Shown: one piece after another, positions 1 to 5,527 of the stretch
Numbering within the stretch: position 1 is the stretch's first letter
Layout of the letters: the number at the start of each line of letters is the position of its first letter
The notes under the pieces: model-generated
Databases searched by the model: none
Told to the model about the DNA's origin: nothing
Seen by the model: the letters and a program-made list of their open reading frames with translations, nothing else
Translations under genes and position numbers: made by a program
Assembly (NCBI GenBank): GCA_017427625.1
Contig: JAFRSL010000185.1
Span: forward strand, 1-5,527
Direction of reading: 5' to 3'
From: Synergistaceae bacterium
GTDB taxonomy: Bacteria; Synergistota; Synergistia; Synergistales; Aminobacteriaceae
DNA: 5,527 nucleotides

Positions 1-893
1 AGCCCGCTCACCCCGTCAACATCGACATGCTGAAGCGCATACTCCGGACTCACTTTGAGGAAACATCGTCATACATGGCCGGGAAAGACAGCCCGCATTT
101 CCAGAAGCCTCTAACGATCTGCAACGCTGAGACACTCGAAAGCTCGATATTCCAGATCCGCCACAACCCCGACCGCATAATAATCCGCAAAGCACTCGGC
201 TCACCCTGCTTCTCGCCGTATATAGCGTGGTACTTCGGGATTCTCTCTGATCCTGAAGGTTACGAGGAGAAGGATGCTGAAACGTCTCTTGCCGAACATT
301 TCTCGACAACGCCGGAGGATTTGGATTACCGTAACAACGCATGGTTCAGGGCGATGGAGATTCAGGCTGCCTGCAACATTCTTTACGCTGAGAAAGCCGA
401 GACAGTCCACAAGAAAGTTATCGAGATTGAGGAACAGGAGGAGAAGAAATTTGCGCCCCTTGACTCACAGCTTGAGCTTAGGATTCGCAACCGTCCTGAC
501 ATAGCGAGGGCGATGATGGAGGGGGCTGTGATGAGTTTTTCCGACGAGGCCGAAAATTTCACGCACGAAATTATGCGCGAACTCGGAATAATCACGGGCG
601 AGGCTCTGACTGATGCGGTCAAGGGGCATTCATTCAAGGTGAGGATCAAAGCGGGGGAAATCACTGACGCTCTGGATGTTTCGGGGTGTATCTGCGGGCC
701 ATCGTATACAGATTTCGGGAAGTGGTCTCAATGCGAGGAAGTCAGCGAGGAGAAAGGCTACATAGATTTCACGTTCAACGGCGGAGAATGGCGGAATGAC
801 GCTGTTCCATGCTTCACGGATTTGTACATGGCCGTAACGGAGAAGTCAGGCAAGAAACGTGCCGCTACCGTAAGAGTGAGAGTGAGGGATTAG
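1..893 (+). CDS. C69-family dipeptidase-like protein, C-terminal part (5' end outside window)
   Basis: The reading frame is open from the first complete codon (position 3) through the TAG at 891-893, so the gene starts upstream of the window. The ATG at 27 is an internal methionine. The visible 296 residues resemble the C-terminal half of peptidase family C69 (PepD/secernin-like): an initial PAHPVNIDMLKRILRTHFEE stretch, then ICNAETLESSIFQIR, then SPCFSPYIAWYFGI followed by a P-x-x-Y, which matches the family's conserved N/H-T-x-x-S-x-x-FQLR and PCxSPYxPWY blocks. Known members are N-terminal nucleophile cysteine hydrolases that cleave dipeptides. The catalytic Cys, exposed at the mature N-terminus, and any signal peptide are outside the window, so activity and location cannot be judged. 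After an acidic, Glu/Lys-rich helical part comes a tail of about 95 residues predicted to be beta-rich. The next gene follows after 3 bases, indicating an operon. Family assignment is from recalled motifs. Confidence 0.75.
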   Translation, partial: PAHPVNIDMLKRILRTHFEETSSYMAGKDSPHFQKPLTICNAETLESSIFQIRHNPDRIIIRKALGSPCFSPYIAWYFGILSDPEGYEEKDAETSLAEHFSTTPEDLDYRNNAWFRAMEIQAACNILYAEKAETVHKKVIEIEEQEEKKFAPLDSQLELRIRNRPDIARAMMEGAVMSFSDEAENFTHEIMRELGIITGEALTDAVKGHSFKVRIKAGEITDALDVSGCICGPSYTDFGKWSQCEEVSEEKGYIDFTFNGGEWRNDAVPCFTDLYMAVTEKSGKKRAATVRVRVRD

Positions 894-896
894 GGA

Positions 897-1484
897 ATGG
901 CAAGGAAGAAGAACAGTGCCGACGCGTTGTATGACCTTCTGAAGATGAATCCCAAGCAGGCGATAATAATCCTAATCATCGCAGGGCTTGCGTACTTCAT
1001 TGGGGGCGAGGGAATTTTTCTGAACGATGCCGGAAATGAGACGGGGAATCAGGATTTCGTCGCAGGAGTTGTAGTCAGAGCTGTTGACGGTGATACTGCT
1101 GTTGTGAGAGTTGACGGGCAGGAGAGGCGCGTTAGGCTGCTGGGTGTTGACACGCCGGAGACAGTCCACCCCAATAAGCCGGTTCAGTTCTACGGGAAGG
1201 AGGCAAGCAACTTCACGAAAGAGTCGTTGAACGGGAAGCGTGTGTGGCTTGAGTATGACGCTAACCCACAGGATAGGTACAACAGGCATCTTGCGTATGT
1301 GTGGCTTGCTAACCCTAAGACGATAAACGAGGCCTCAATCCGTGAGAGCATGTTCAACGCGAGGCTGCTTCTTGGAGGTTACGCGAAGGTCATGATCATA
1401 AAGCCCAACAAGCGATATGAGGCTGTGTTCAGGAAGTTAGAGAGCGAGGCAAGACAGGCAAAATTGGGTGTATGGAGTCAGTAG
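897..1484 (+). CDS. Membrane-anchored thermonuclease (SNase-like) family protein
   Basis: This 195-residue protein carries a staphylococcal nuclease (SNase/TNase) fold domain at about residues 55-195. The family's calcium-dependent phosphodiesterase residues are recognisable: D64 and D66 in VDGDT, R80 and D85/E88 in RLLGVDTPET, and R130 in DRYNRHLAYVW, corresponding to D19/D21, R35, D40/E43 and R87 of S. aureus nuclease. The C-terminal KLGVWSQ matches the family ending. A basic N-terminus is followed by one hydrophobic segment (about residues 22-35, IIILIIAGLAYFI) without a clear cleavage site or lipobox, so I infer a signal-anchor with the nuclease domain outside the cytoplasm. It starts 3 bases after the upstream stop, with GAGG about 9 bases before the ATG. 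A likely role is degradation of extracellular DNA or RNA; the substrate is not determined by the sequence. Confidence 0.9.
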   Translation: MARKKNSADALYDLLKMNPKQAIIILIIAGLAYFIGGEGIFLNDAGNETGNQDFVAGVVVRAVDGDTAVVRVDGQERRVRLLGVDTPETVHPNKPVQFYGKEASNFTKESLNGKRVWLEYDANPQDRYNRHLAYVWLANPKTINEASIRESMFNARLLLGGYAKVMIIKPNKRYEAVFRKLESEARQAKLGVWSQ

Positions 1485-1494
1485 GGAGATTAAC

Positions 1495-1524
1495 GGGAGG
1501 GAGTTTTTCATCAGACTCTCTCCC
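1495..1524. terminator. Hairpin in convergent intergenic gap, possible bidirectional terminator
   Basis: GGGAGGGAG (1495-1503) pairs with CTCTCTCCC (1516-1524) over 9 positions with one G-U wobble on the plus-strand transcript. The stem can extend by three weaker pairs into the loop. It sits between the stop codons of two converging genes, the right place for a terminator. Neither strand has a T-run directly after the stem; the only T-run (1504-1508) lies in the loop. It is therefore not a textbook intrinsic terminator and may only protect 3' ends. Confidence 0.4.
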
Positions 1525-1533
1525 ACAGTCATG

Positions 1534-2523
1534 TTAGTCGATATACTCACGCGGTGAATTGATGTCCTTTCTTGAGCCGTGAATAGTAATCTTACCCAGA
1601 GCCTCCTCAAGCTCCTTGAACTCCTCATCGCTAAGAACCACGTTACAAGCCCCCAAATTCTCAAGAATGCGACCTTGATTCTTCGAGCCGGGAATAGGCA
1701 CAACACACTCATACTTCTTCAACATCCATGCGAGCGAAATCTGCGCGTTCGTTGCGTTCTTCCTGTCAGCAAAATCCTTCAGGACATCAAGAAGCGGCTG
1801 GTTGGCGATGATATTCTCGCGTTTCATCTGAGGAACCCATTTCCGAACATCGTCGCCCTCAAATTTCGTGTCAGCATTCACCTTTCCCGAAAGATAACCG
1901 CTTGCTGTTGGCGAAAATGCTACGAAGCCTATATCGTTCTTCATGCAGTACGGGATAACGGCCTTCTCGTAATCCCTGTCCATCATCGAGTAGATGTTCT
2001 GAACCGCGCTGACGTGGCAGATCTTGTTGGCACGGTCGAGAATTTCTGCGTTGACCATCGAGAGTCCCCAGCCCCGTATAACTTCCTCGCTGATCAGCGT
2101 ACTCATTGCCTCCGCGATTTCCTCAACCGGAACATCAGGGCTTATCCTGTGAAGGTAGTACAAGTCCGCGTAGTTAGTGTTGAGACATTTCAGCGAGGCC
2201 TCCAAATGACGCGTTATAGTTCCGAGAACTGAGCCGTCCTTCTTGACTTCCTCCGCTGTGATGAAGAATTTTGTCGCAAGAACTACATCGTCCCTGAAAT
2301 CCGCTATTGCCCTTCCCACTATGCGCTCATTGTGGCCGGTTTCTGAAAGGTTAGGGCCGTATACTTCCGCTGTGTCGAAGAAGGTACACCCGAAATCGTG
2401 AGCCTTCCTTATCGCCTCGACCGCATAATCTTCCGTCGGCAATTCACCGTAGCCGTGCGAGAATCCCATACAGCCCATGCCAATCTCTGACACGGTTATA
2501 TTGTGGAGCTTCCTTGTCTTCAT
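1534..2523 (-). CDS. Aldo/keto reductase
   Basis: This 329-residue protein is a full-length single-domain NAD(P)H-dependent aldo/keto reductase with a TIM-barrel fold, expected in the cytoplasm. The catalytic tetrad is intact: D50 and Y55 in FFDTAEVYGP, K85 in LATKF and H125 in YYLHR. The C-terminal IPGSKNQGRILEN block (G279, S280, K281, R285, N289) is the usual NADPH 2'-phosphate and adenine binding loop. The N-terminal LGxGCMGFSHGYG-like pattern and the YYLHR-x-x-P-x-VPVEE segment suggest the AKR13-like group that reduces aldehydes or ketones, but the substrate cannot be told. The start at 2523 is fixed by GAAGGAAGG (2540-2532) eight bases upstream and by an ATGA overlap with the nagA stop (2523-2520), pointing to translational coupling. 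It is the third gene of the amino-sugar operon, so it may handle a sugar-derived carbonyl, which is inference only. Confidence 0.93.
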   Translation of the reverse strand: MKTRKLHNITVSEIGMGCMGFSHGYGELPTEDYAVEAIRKAHDFGCTFFDTAEVYGPNLSETGHNERIVGRAIADFRDDVVLATKFFITAEEVKKDGSVLGTITRHLEASLKCLNTNYADLYYLHRISPDVPVEEIAEAMSTLISEEVIRGWGLSMVNAEILDRANKICHVSAVQNIYSMMDRDYEKAVIPYCMKNDIGFVAFSPTASGYLSGKVNADTKFEGDDVRKWVPQMKRENIIANQPLLDVLKDFADRKNATNAQISLAWMLKKYECVVPIPGSKNQGRILENLGACNVVLSDEEFKELEEALGKITIHGSRKDINSPREYID

Positions 2524-3644
2524 GATAACAACCTTCCTTCTTTGATTACGTTCATAAGACTTAAATCTTTGTCCATTATAACAATATTCGCAACCCTTCC
2601 GTCCTCAATTCTCCCGTAAGTCTCCTCAAGCCCTATCGCCCTCATAGGATTAACCGCTGAACACCTCACAGCGTCTTCAAGCCTTACGCCCATTTCGAGA
2701 ACAGCCCGCTTCATGCACTCCATTAGATTTGCGACACTCCCCGCAATCGTCAAGCCGTCCTCAAGAGTTGCCCTTCTCCCGCGCTTGATGAACTTCAAGC
2801 CTCCGAGCATGTACTCACCGTCAGGCATTCCAGTTGCCTCAAGAGAGTCCGAGATGAATATCACCCTGTCAGCCCCGAAAGCCTTAATCGTACTTCTCAC
2901 GACAGCGGGGTGAACGTGAATCCCGTCGCAGATAAGCTCAACCATAGCCCCAGATTCTAAAGCCGCAATAATCGGGCCAGGCTCTCTGTGCTTCACTGGG
3001 TTCATCGCGTTGTAGAGATGCGTAACATGTGATGCCCCTGCCTCGAACGCCTCCATAGCAGTCTTGTAATCACAAGCTGTGTGGGCGATTGAGATTCTTG
3101 CGGTTGACTTTGCCTCTTTGATGAATGAGATTGCCCCCTCAGTCTCAGGCGCAACCGTCGCAATCCTTATCAGCCCCCCAGATTCTTCCTGAAGCCTCCC
3201 TAACATGGCCGTGTCAGGCGGGATTATGTACGCTGGATTCTGCGCGCCCTTCTTTGAGTGTGAGATGAATGGGCCTTCAAGGTTTATGCCGACGAGCTGG
3301 GGATTATCGCGTCTGAAATCTCTCGCGGCTCTCATGATTCGGGTTAGCTCATTCTCTGGAAGCGTCATCGTTGCCGGGCAGATTGTCGTTATCCCGTTCA
3401 TTGCCTCGTACTCAGAAATCGCTCTCAAAGCCTCCTGTGTACCCTCGCAGAAGTCATGACCCATGCAGCCGTGAAAATGTATGTCCGTCAATCCGGGTAT
3501 GACGTACATTCCCTCAGCGTCAATTCTCTCAGCGTCCTCTGGAATGTCATTCGTTATTCGCCCGTTGATGACTGCGATTGTTCCCTTGTGAAATTCGTTG
3601 TCTGGTCTGAAGATTGCTCCGTTCTCTATGATTATGTTCTTCAC
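2520..3644 (-). CDS. nagA: N-acetylglucosamine-6-phosphate deacetylase
   Basis: NagA hydrolyses GlcNAc-6-phosphate to glucosamine-6-phosphate and acetate in the cytoplasm, the step after PTS uptake. With the GTG at 3644 the protein has 374 residues, close to the family length. Amidohydrolase landmarks are all present: PGLTDIHFHG (H56, H58), E123 in NLEGPF, H188 in AHTACDY, H209 in THLYNAM, DGIHVHP (H243) and the catalytic acid D266 in ISDSLEATG. The GTG gives MKNIIIENGAIF, a typical family N-terminus, with AGGT (3657-3654) nine bases upstream. An in-frame ATG at 3677, preceded by GGAGAGGG, would add 11 residues (MARGLFLGKTN), some encoded by the palindromic repeat. The frame stays open to 3797, but that extension is repeat-derived and unlike the family. 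The gene follows the PTS permease after 133 bases and overlaps the reductase by 4 bases. Confidence 0.93.
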   Translation of the reverse strand: MKNIIIENGAIFRPDNEFHKGTIAVINGRITNDIPEDAERIDAEGMYVIPGLTDIHFHGCMGHDFCEGTQEALRAISEYEAMNGITTICPATMTLPENELTRIMRAARDFRRDNPQLVGINLEGPFISHSKKGAQNPAYIIPPDTAMLGRLQEESGGLIRIATVAPETEGAISFIKEAKSTARISIAHTACDYKTAMEAFEAGASHVTHLYNAMNPVKHREPGPIIAALESGAMVELICDGIHVHPAVVRSTIKAFGADRVIFISDSLEATGMPDGEYMLGGLKFIKRGRRATLEDGLTIAGSVANLMECMKRAVLEMGVRLEDAVRCSAVNPMRAIGLEETYGRIEDGRVANIVIMDKDLSLMNVIKEGRLLS

Positions 3645-3662
3645 GTTAGTCTTACCTAAAAA

Positions 3663-3769
3663 TAACCCCCTCGCCATTTCATGGCCCTCTCCCCCTTTGC
3701 AGGGGGCGCAGGTTTTGCCTCTCCTGCTAAGGGGAGGTGTCATGAATGCAATGAATGACGGAGGGGTTA
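3663..3769. repeat. Nested palindromic element between nagE and nagA
   Basis: The gap between the two genes is almost filled by a nested inverted repeat. Outer arms TAACCCCCTC (3663-3672) and GAGGGGTTA (3761-3769) are complementary apart from one extra C. Inner arms CCCCTTTGCAGG (3692-3703) and CCTGCTAAGGGG (3723-3734) match at 11 of 12 positions around a 19-base loop. A TAAAAA hexamer occurs at both flanks (3657-3662 and 3768-3773), which could be a target-site duplication or chance in A-rich sequence. The composition and the CCCCT...AGGGG symmetry resemble small interspersed palindromic elements found in many bacterial genomes, but only one copy is visible here. It contains no gene. On the minus strand the outer arm is followed by TTATTTTT, so it could also attenuate transcription between nagE and nagA. 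Confidence 0.6.
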
Positions 3770-3777
3770 AAAAGTGT

Positions 3778-5244
3778 CTACCTGCTTGCCTCAACAAGCC
3801 TCTTCATTGCGTCATACGCGAACTGTACCCTCGTGCCGATTACCACTTGAACATTGTTTGTAGTGAGCCTCGTTACTCCGGGAATGCCCGCTGATTTTAT
3901 CTTCTTTTCGTCAACCTGCGAGCCGTCATTCACCGTTACCCTGATTCTTGTCGCGCAGTAGTCAAACTCCTTCAGGTTCTCAGCTCCTCCAAGTCCCTCA
4001 AGAATTGCTGCGGCCATGTTAGTGTAATCCTTCTTAGCGTCCTTATTGGGTTCGTCCTGAGCGGGAGGTGTCATTGCGTCATCGTCATCATCTTCGCGGC
4101 CGGGAGTTCTGAGGTCGAACTTCCTAATCGCCCACGTGAAGACAACGTAATATATCAGCGCTACGACAATACCAATCGGAATAATCATCCAAGGATTAAC
4201 GGCCATAGGAGCGCGGAAGCTGAGTATCCAGTCAACCATACCTGCGCTGAAGTTGAAGCCGCATCGCACGGGCATATACGCGCAGACTGTCATACAAATT
4301 CCCGTGAGCAGTGCGTGAATGAGATACAATCCCGGCGCGAGGAACATGAACGAGAACTCCAGAGGCTCAGTGATTCCTGTGAAGAATGCCGCGAATGACC
4401 CCGCAAGAAGGAGGCTCTTTGCGACATTTTTGCGCTCAGGCTTGGCCTCCTTGTACATTGCGTAAGCTCCAGCGACGAGTCCGAACATCATAACAGGGAA
4501 GAAGCCCGTCATGTACATTCCTGTTACGCCGAGTTCGCCTGTGCCTGCCCAGAATTTCCCGAGGTCGTTGATCCCTATCGTGTCGAACCAGAACACAGCA
4601 TTGAGAGCGTGATGAAGTCCGAGAGGAATCAGTGCCCTGTTGAACATTCCGTAAACTCCCGCACCTATAGGGCCAAGCTCCGCGATTGATATTCCGAATT
4701 TTTCAAGCGCACCGTAGACCACAGGCCACACGTAATATAGTATCGCCGCGACGATTGCCGACACAATAGCCGTAACGACAGCGACGCACCTTTTCCCGCT
4801 GAAGAATGCCAGCCATTCCGGCGGAGTAGCGTTCTTGAACTTGTTGAAGCATGTAGCTCCGATAAGTCCCGACAAAATTCCTATAAATGCGTTCTGAATC
4901 CTTCCGAAAGCTGACGGAACACTCGCTGCATCGACACCCGTGTACATTGCGACCGCGTTGGTTGATAGGAGGGTCGTGATCATGAGCCATGATACGAGAC
5001 CTGCGAGGGCTGGAGTGCCGTCCTGCTCGTCGGACATTCCGATTGACGTACCTATTGCGAAGAGCAGGGGAATCTGGTCGATTATCGCGCTTGCGGCTTT
5101 GATGCAGAAAGCTGCGACAACACTGTTGCTTCCCCAGCCTGCCGGGTCAATCCAGTAACCTATGCCGTAAAGAATCCCTGCGGCGGGAAGACACGCTACA
5201 GGGAGCATTAACGAGCGTCCTATTTTCTGAAGATACTTCACCAT
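3778..5244 (-). CDS. nagE: PTS sugar transporter EIICB, N-acetylglucosamine (glucose-family) type
   Basis: This 488-residue inner-membrane permease couples uptake of a hexose, most likely GlcNAc, to its phosphorylation. The EIIC domain (about residues 1-375) has many hydrophobic segments and the conserved substrate motifs PLGLHHALN (H211, H212) and GITEPLEFSFMF (E293). An acidic linker rich in Asp, Pro and Lys (about 383-406) leads to an EIIB domain (about 407-488) with the phospho-cysteine C430 in DYCATRIRV. There is no EIIA domain, unlike three-domain E. coli NagE, so a separate EIIA must phosphorylate it. The ATG at 5244 gives MVKYLQKIGRSLMLPVA, the family's usual start. AAAGGAGG (5266-5259) lies upstream with a rather long 14-base spacing. 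In-frame ATGs at 5286 and 5277 fall in or at the edge of the predicted promoter. GlcNAc specificity comes mainly from the adjacent nagA; glucose or another amino sugar remains possible. Confidence 0.9.
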   Translation of the reverse strand: MVKYLQKIGRSLMLPVACLPAAGILYGIGYWIDPAGWGSNSVVAAFCIKAASAIIDQIPLLFAIGTSIGMSDEQDGTPALAGLVSWLMITTLLSTNAVAMYTGVDAASVPSAFGRIQNAFIGILSGLIGATCFNKFKNATPPEWLAFFSGKRCVAVVTAIVSAIVAAILYYVWPVVYGALEKFGISIAELGPIGAGVYGMFNRALIPLGLHHALNAVFWFDTIGINDLGKFWAGTGELGVTGMYMTGFFPVMMFGLVAGAYAMYKEAKPERKNVAKSLLLAGSFAAFFTGITEPLEFSFMFLAPGLYLIHALLTGICMTVCAYMPVRCGFNFSAGMVDWILSFRAPMAVNPWMIIPIGIVVALIYYVVFTWAIRKFDLRTPGREDDDDDAMTPPAQDEPNKDAKKDYTNMAAAILEGLGGAENLKEFDYCATRIRVTVNDGSQVDEKKIKSAGIPGVTRLTTNNVQVVIGTRVQFAYDAMKRLVEASR

Positions 5245-5258
5245 GATGAAAGAGATTT

Positions 5259-5266
5259 CCTCCTTT
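5259..5266 (-). promoter_or_regulatory. Shine-Dalgarno site of nagE
   Basis: AAAGGAGG on the minus strand (5266-5259) is an excellent match to the 16S rRNA 3' end. It lies 14 bases before the ATG at 5244, longer than usual, but it is the only strong site and no better in-frame start lies between. Confidence 0.6.
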
Positions 5267-5284
5267 AAGTGATTCATTTTGTAC

Positions 5285-5313
5285 ATTATAGAACATTTTA
5301 CAGAGAACGTAAG
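5285..5313 (-). promoter_or_regulatory. Predicted promoter of the nagE-nagA-reductase operon
   Basis: A perfect TATAAT -10 box lies on the minus strand at 5290-5285. Seventeen bases upstream is CTTACG (5313-5308), a weak -35 match (3 of 6 to TTGACA). Transcription would start near 5278, giving a leader of about 33 bases that includes the AAAGGAGG site. The ATG at 5286 overlaps the -10 box, which argues against it as the permease start. Confidence 0.55.
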
Positions 5314-5326
5314 ATACTAGTAGTAT
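5314..5326. promoter_or_regulatory. Inverted repeat between divergent promoters, candidate operator
   Basis: ATACTA-G-TAGTAT is a perfect 6-1-6 inverted repeat placed between the two divergent TATAAT boxes. It covers the -35 region of the plus-strand promoter and lies immediately upstream of the minus-strand -35 element. Its size and symmetry suit a dimeric regulator, for example of the GntR type, but the binding protein is unknown and no regulator gene is in the window. Confidence 0.4.
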
Positions 5327-5338
5327 ACTCAAATTCAC

Positions 5339-5347
5339 TGCTATAAT
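5339..5347 (+). promoter_or_regulatory. Extended -10 promoter of the phosphofructokinase gene
   Basis: TGCTATAAT is a perfect extended -10 element (TG, one base, TATAAT at 5342-5347). No good -35 box is found 17-18 bases upstream, as is common for extended -10 promoters. Transcription would begin near 5354, which places the in-frame ATG at 5349 upstream of the transcript and leaves a leader of about 37 bases before the TTG at 5391. Confidence 0.6.
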
Positions 5348-5390
5348 TATGCACACTCAAGAAGATTTCAAGCAAAGGAGAGTATCAATC

Positions 5391-5527
5391 TTGGAAGACA
5401 AGAAAAAGATGAAGAACATCGGCATAATCACGTCAGGAGGAGACTGCGGCGGCCTCAACGCAGTAATTCGCGGAGCAGCAAGGACAGCCTTAATGCGCGG
5501 TATGAGAACCTACACGATTCCCAACGG
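5391..5527 (+). CDS. pfkA: 6-phosphofructokinase, N-terminal fragment (3' end outside window)
   Basis: The 45 visible residues contain MKNIGIITSGGDCGGLNAVI, the glycine-rich phosphate-binding start of the PFK superfamily (E. coli TSGGDAPGMNA), followed by RGAARTAL and a YTIPN strand. The enzyme phosphorylates fructose-6-phosphate to fructose-1,6-bisphosphate in glycolysis. The Cys in GGDC is typical of the mixed ATP/PPi branch of PFKs. The residues that separate ATP from pyrophosphate use, such as the GGDGS region, are beyond the window, so the phosphoryl donor is open. I chose TTG at 5391 because AAAGGAGAG (5374-5382) sits about 10 bases upstream. The ATG at 5409 would remove six residues (MEDKKK) but has no good ribosome site. 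The gene is divergent from the nag operon, whose product enters glycolysis at this enzyme's substrate. Confidence 0.88.
   Translation, partial: MEDKKKMKNIGIITSGGDCGGLNAVIRGAARTALMRGMRTYTIPN

Noticed and set aside
16..664. Minus-strand open frames beneath the C69 gene
   Set aside because: They are shadows of a well-supported coding frame and show no recognisable motifs.
1579..2232. 217-residue open frame on the plus strand, antisense to the reductase
   Set aside because: It lies wholly inside a reductase with an intact catalytic tetrad on the other strand, and its translation shows no family motif.
3742..3757. ATGAATG direct repeat (3742-3748 and 3751-3757)
   Set aside because: Two 7-base copies inside the palindromic element are too short to support a separate feature.
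3663..3769. Possible CRISPR repeat or tRNA-like structure in the palindromic gap
   Set aside because: There is no regularly spaced direct repeat with spacers and no cloverleaf or anticodon arm; it is one nested inverted repeat.
3645..3797. Extended nagA start at 3797 with a 51-residue leader
   Set aside because: The leader is mostly translated repeat (Pro, Gly, Lys and Cys rich), would overlap the permease end, and is unlike NagA N-termini.
5277..5286. Upstream permease starts at 5286 and 5277
   Set aside because: The first overlaps the TATAAT box and the second sits at the predicted transcript start; both lie before the Shine-Dalgarno site and add residues unlike the family.
5349..5390. 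ATG at 5349 as the phosphofructokinase start
   Set aside because: It is in frame but lies just after the -10 box and upstream of the predicted transcript start, with no ribosome site.

Overview
The window reads as ordinary bacterial chromosome of moderate GC with dense, mostly intact genes. It holds five genes: two partial at the window edges and three complete on the minus strand or in the left operon. The taxon cannot be fixed from the sequence alone. A C69-family dipeptidase-like protein beside a sugar PTS, and a GGDCGG-type phosphofructokinase, would fit an anaerobic gut or rumen bacterium. I lean weakly towards Synergistota, with low confidence.

Left region (1-1484, plus strand): the C-terminal part of a C69-family (PepD/secernin-like) dipeptidase runs off the left edge. 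Only 3 bases separate it from a small gene for a membrane-anchored staphylococcal-nuclease-like protein with all key catalytic residues. The two are probably co-transcribed. A 30-base hairpin in the short convergent gap (1495-1524) marks the boundary with the next operon.

Middle and right region (5244-1534, minus strand): a three-gene amino-sugar operon, transcribed right to left. The order is an N-acetylglucosamine-type PTS permease (EIICB), N-acetylglucosamine-6-phosphate deacetylase (nagA), and an aldo/keto reductase joined to nagA by an ATGA stop/start overlap. The permease imports and phosphorylates GlcNAc, and NagA then removes the acetyl group to give glucosamine-6-phosphate. No nagB deaminase, EIIA, HPr or EI gene is present here, so these must lie elsewhere. 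Between the permease and nagA sits a roughly 105-base nested palindromic element that looks like an interspersed repeat and may also act as an attenuator or processing site.

Right edge (5245-5527): a divergent intergenic region carries a TATAAT promoter on each strand and a perfect 6-1-6 inverted repeat between them. The plus-strand promoter leads into the start of a 6-phosphofructokinase gene, cut by the window end. Because deaminated GlcNAc enters glycolysis as fructose-6-phosphate, the PFK substrate, the divergent arrangement is metabolically coherent and could be jointly regulated.

I did not find a convincing undescribed system. The points most worth a second look are the palindromic element inside the nag operon, the shared divergent control region, the reductase as third gene of the operon, and the C-terminal tail of the C69 protein.
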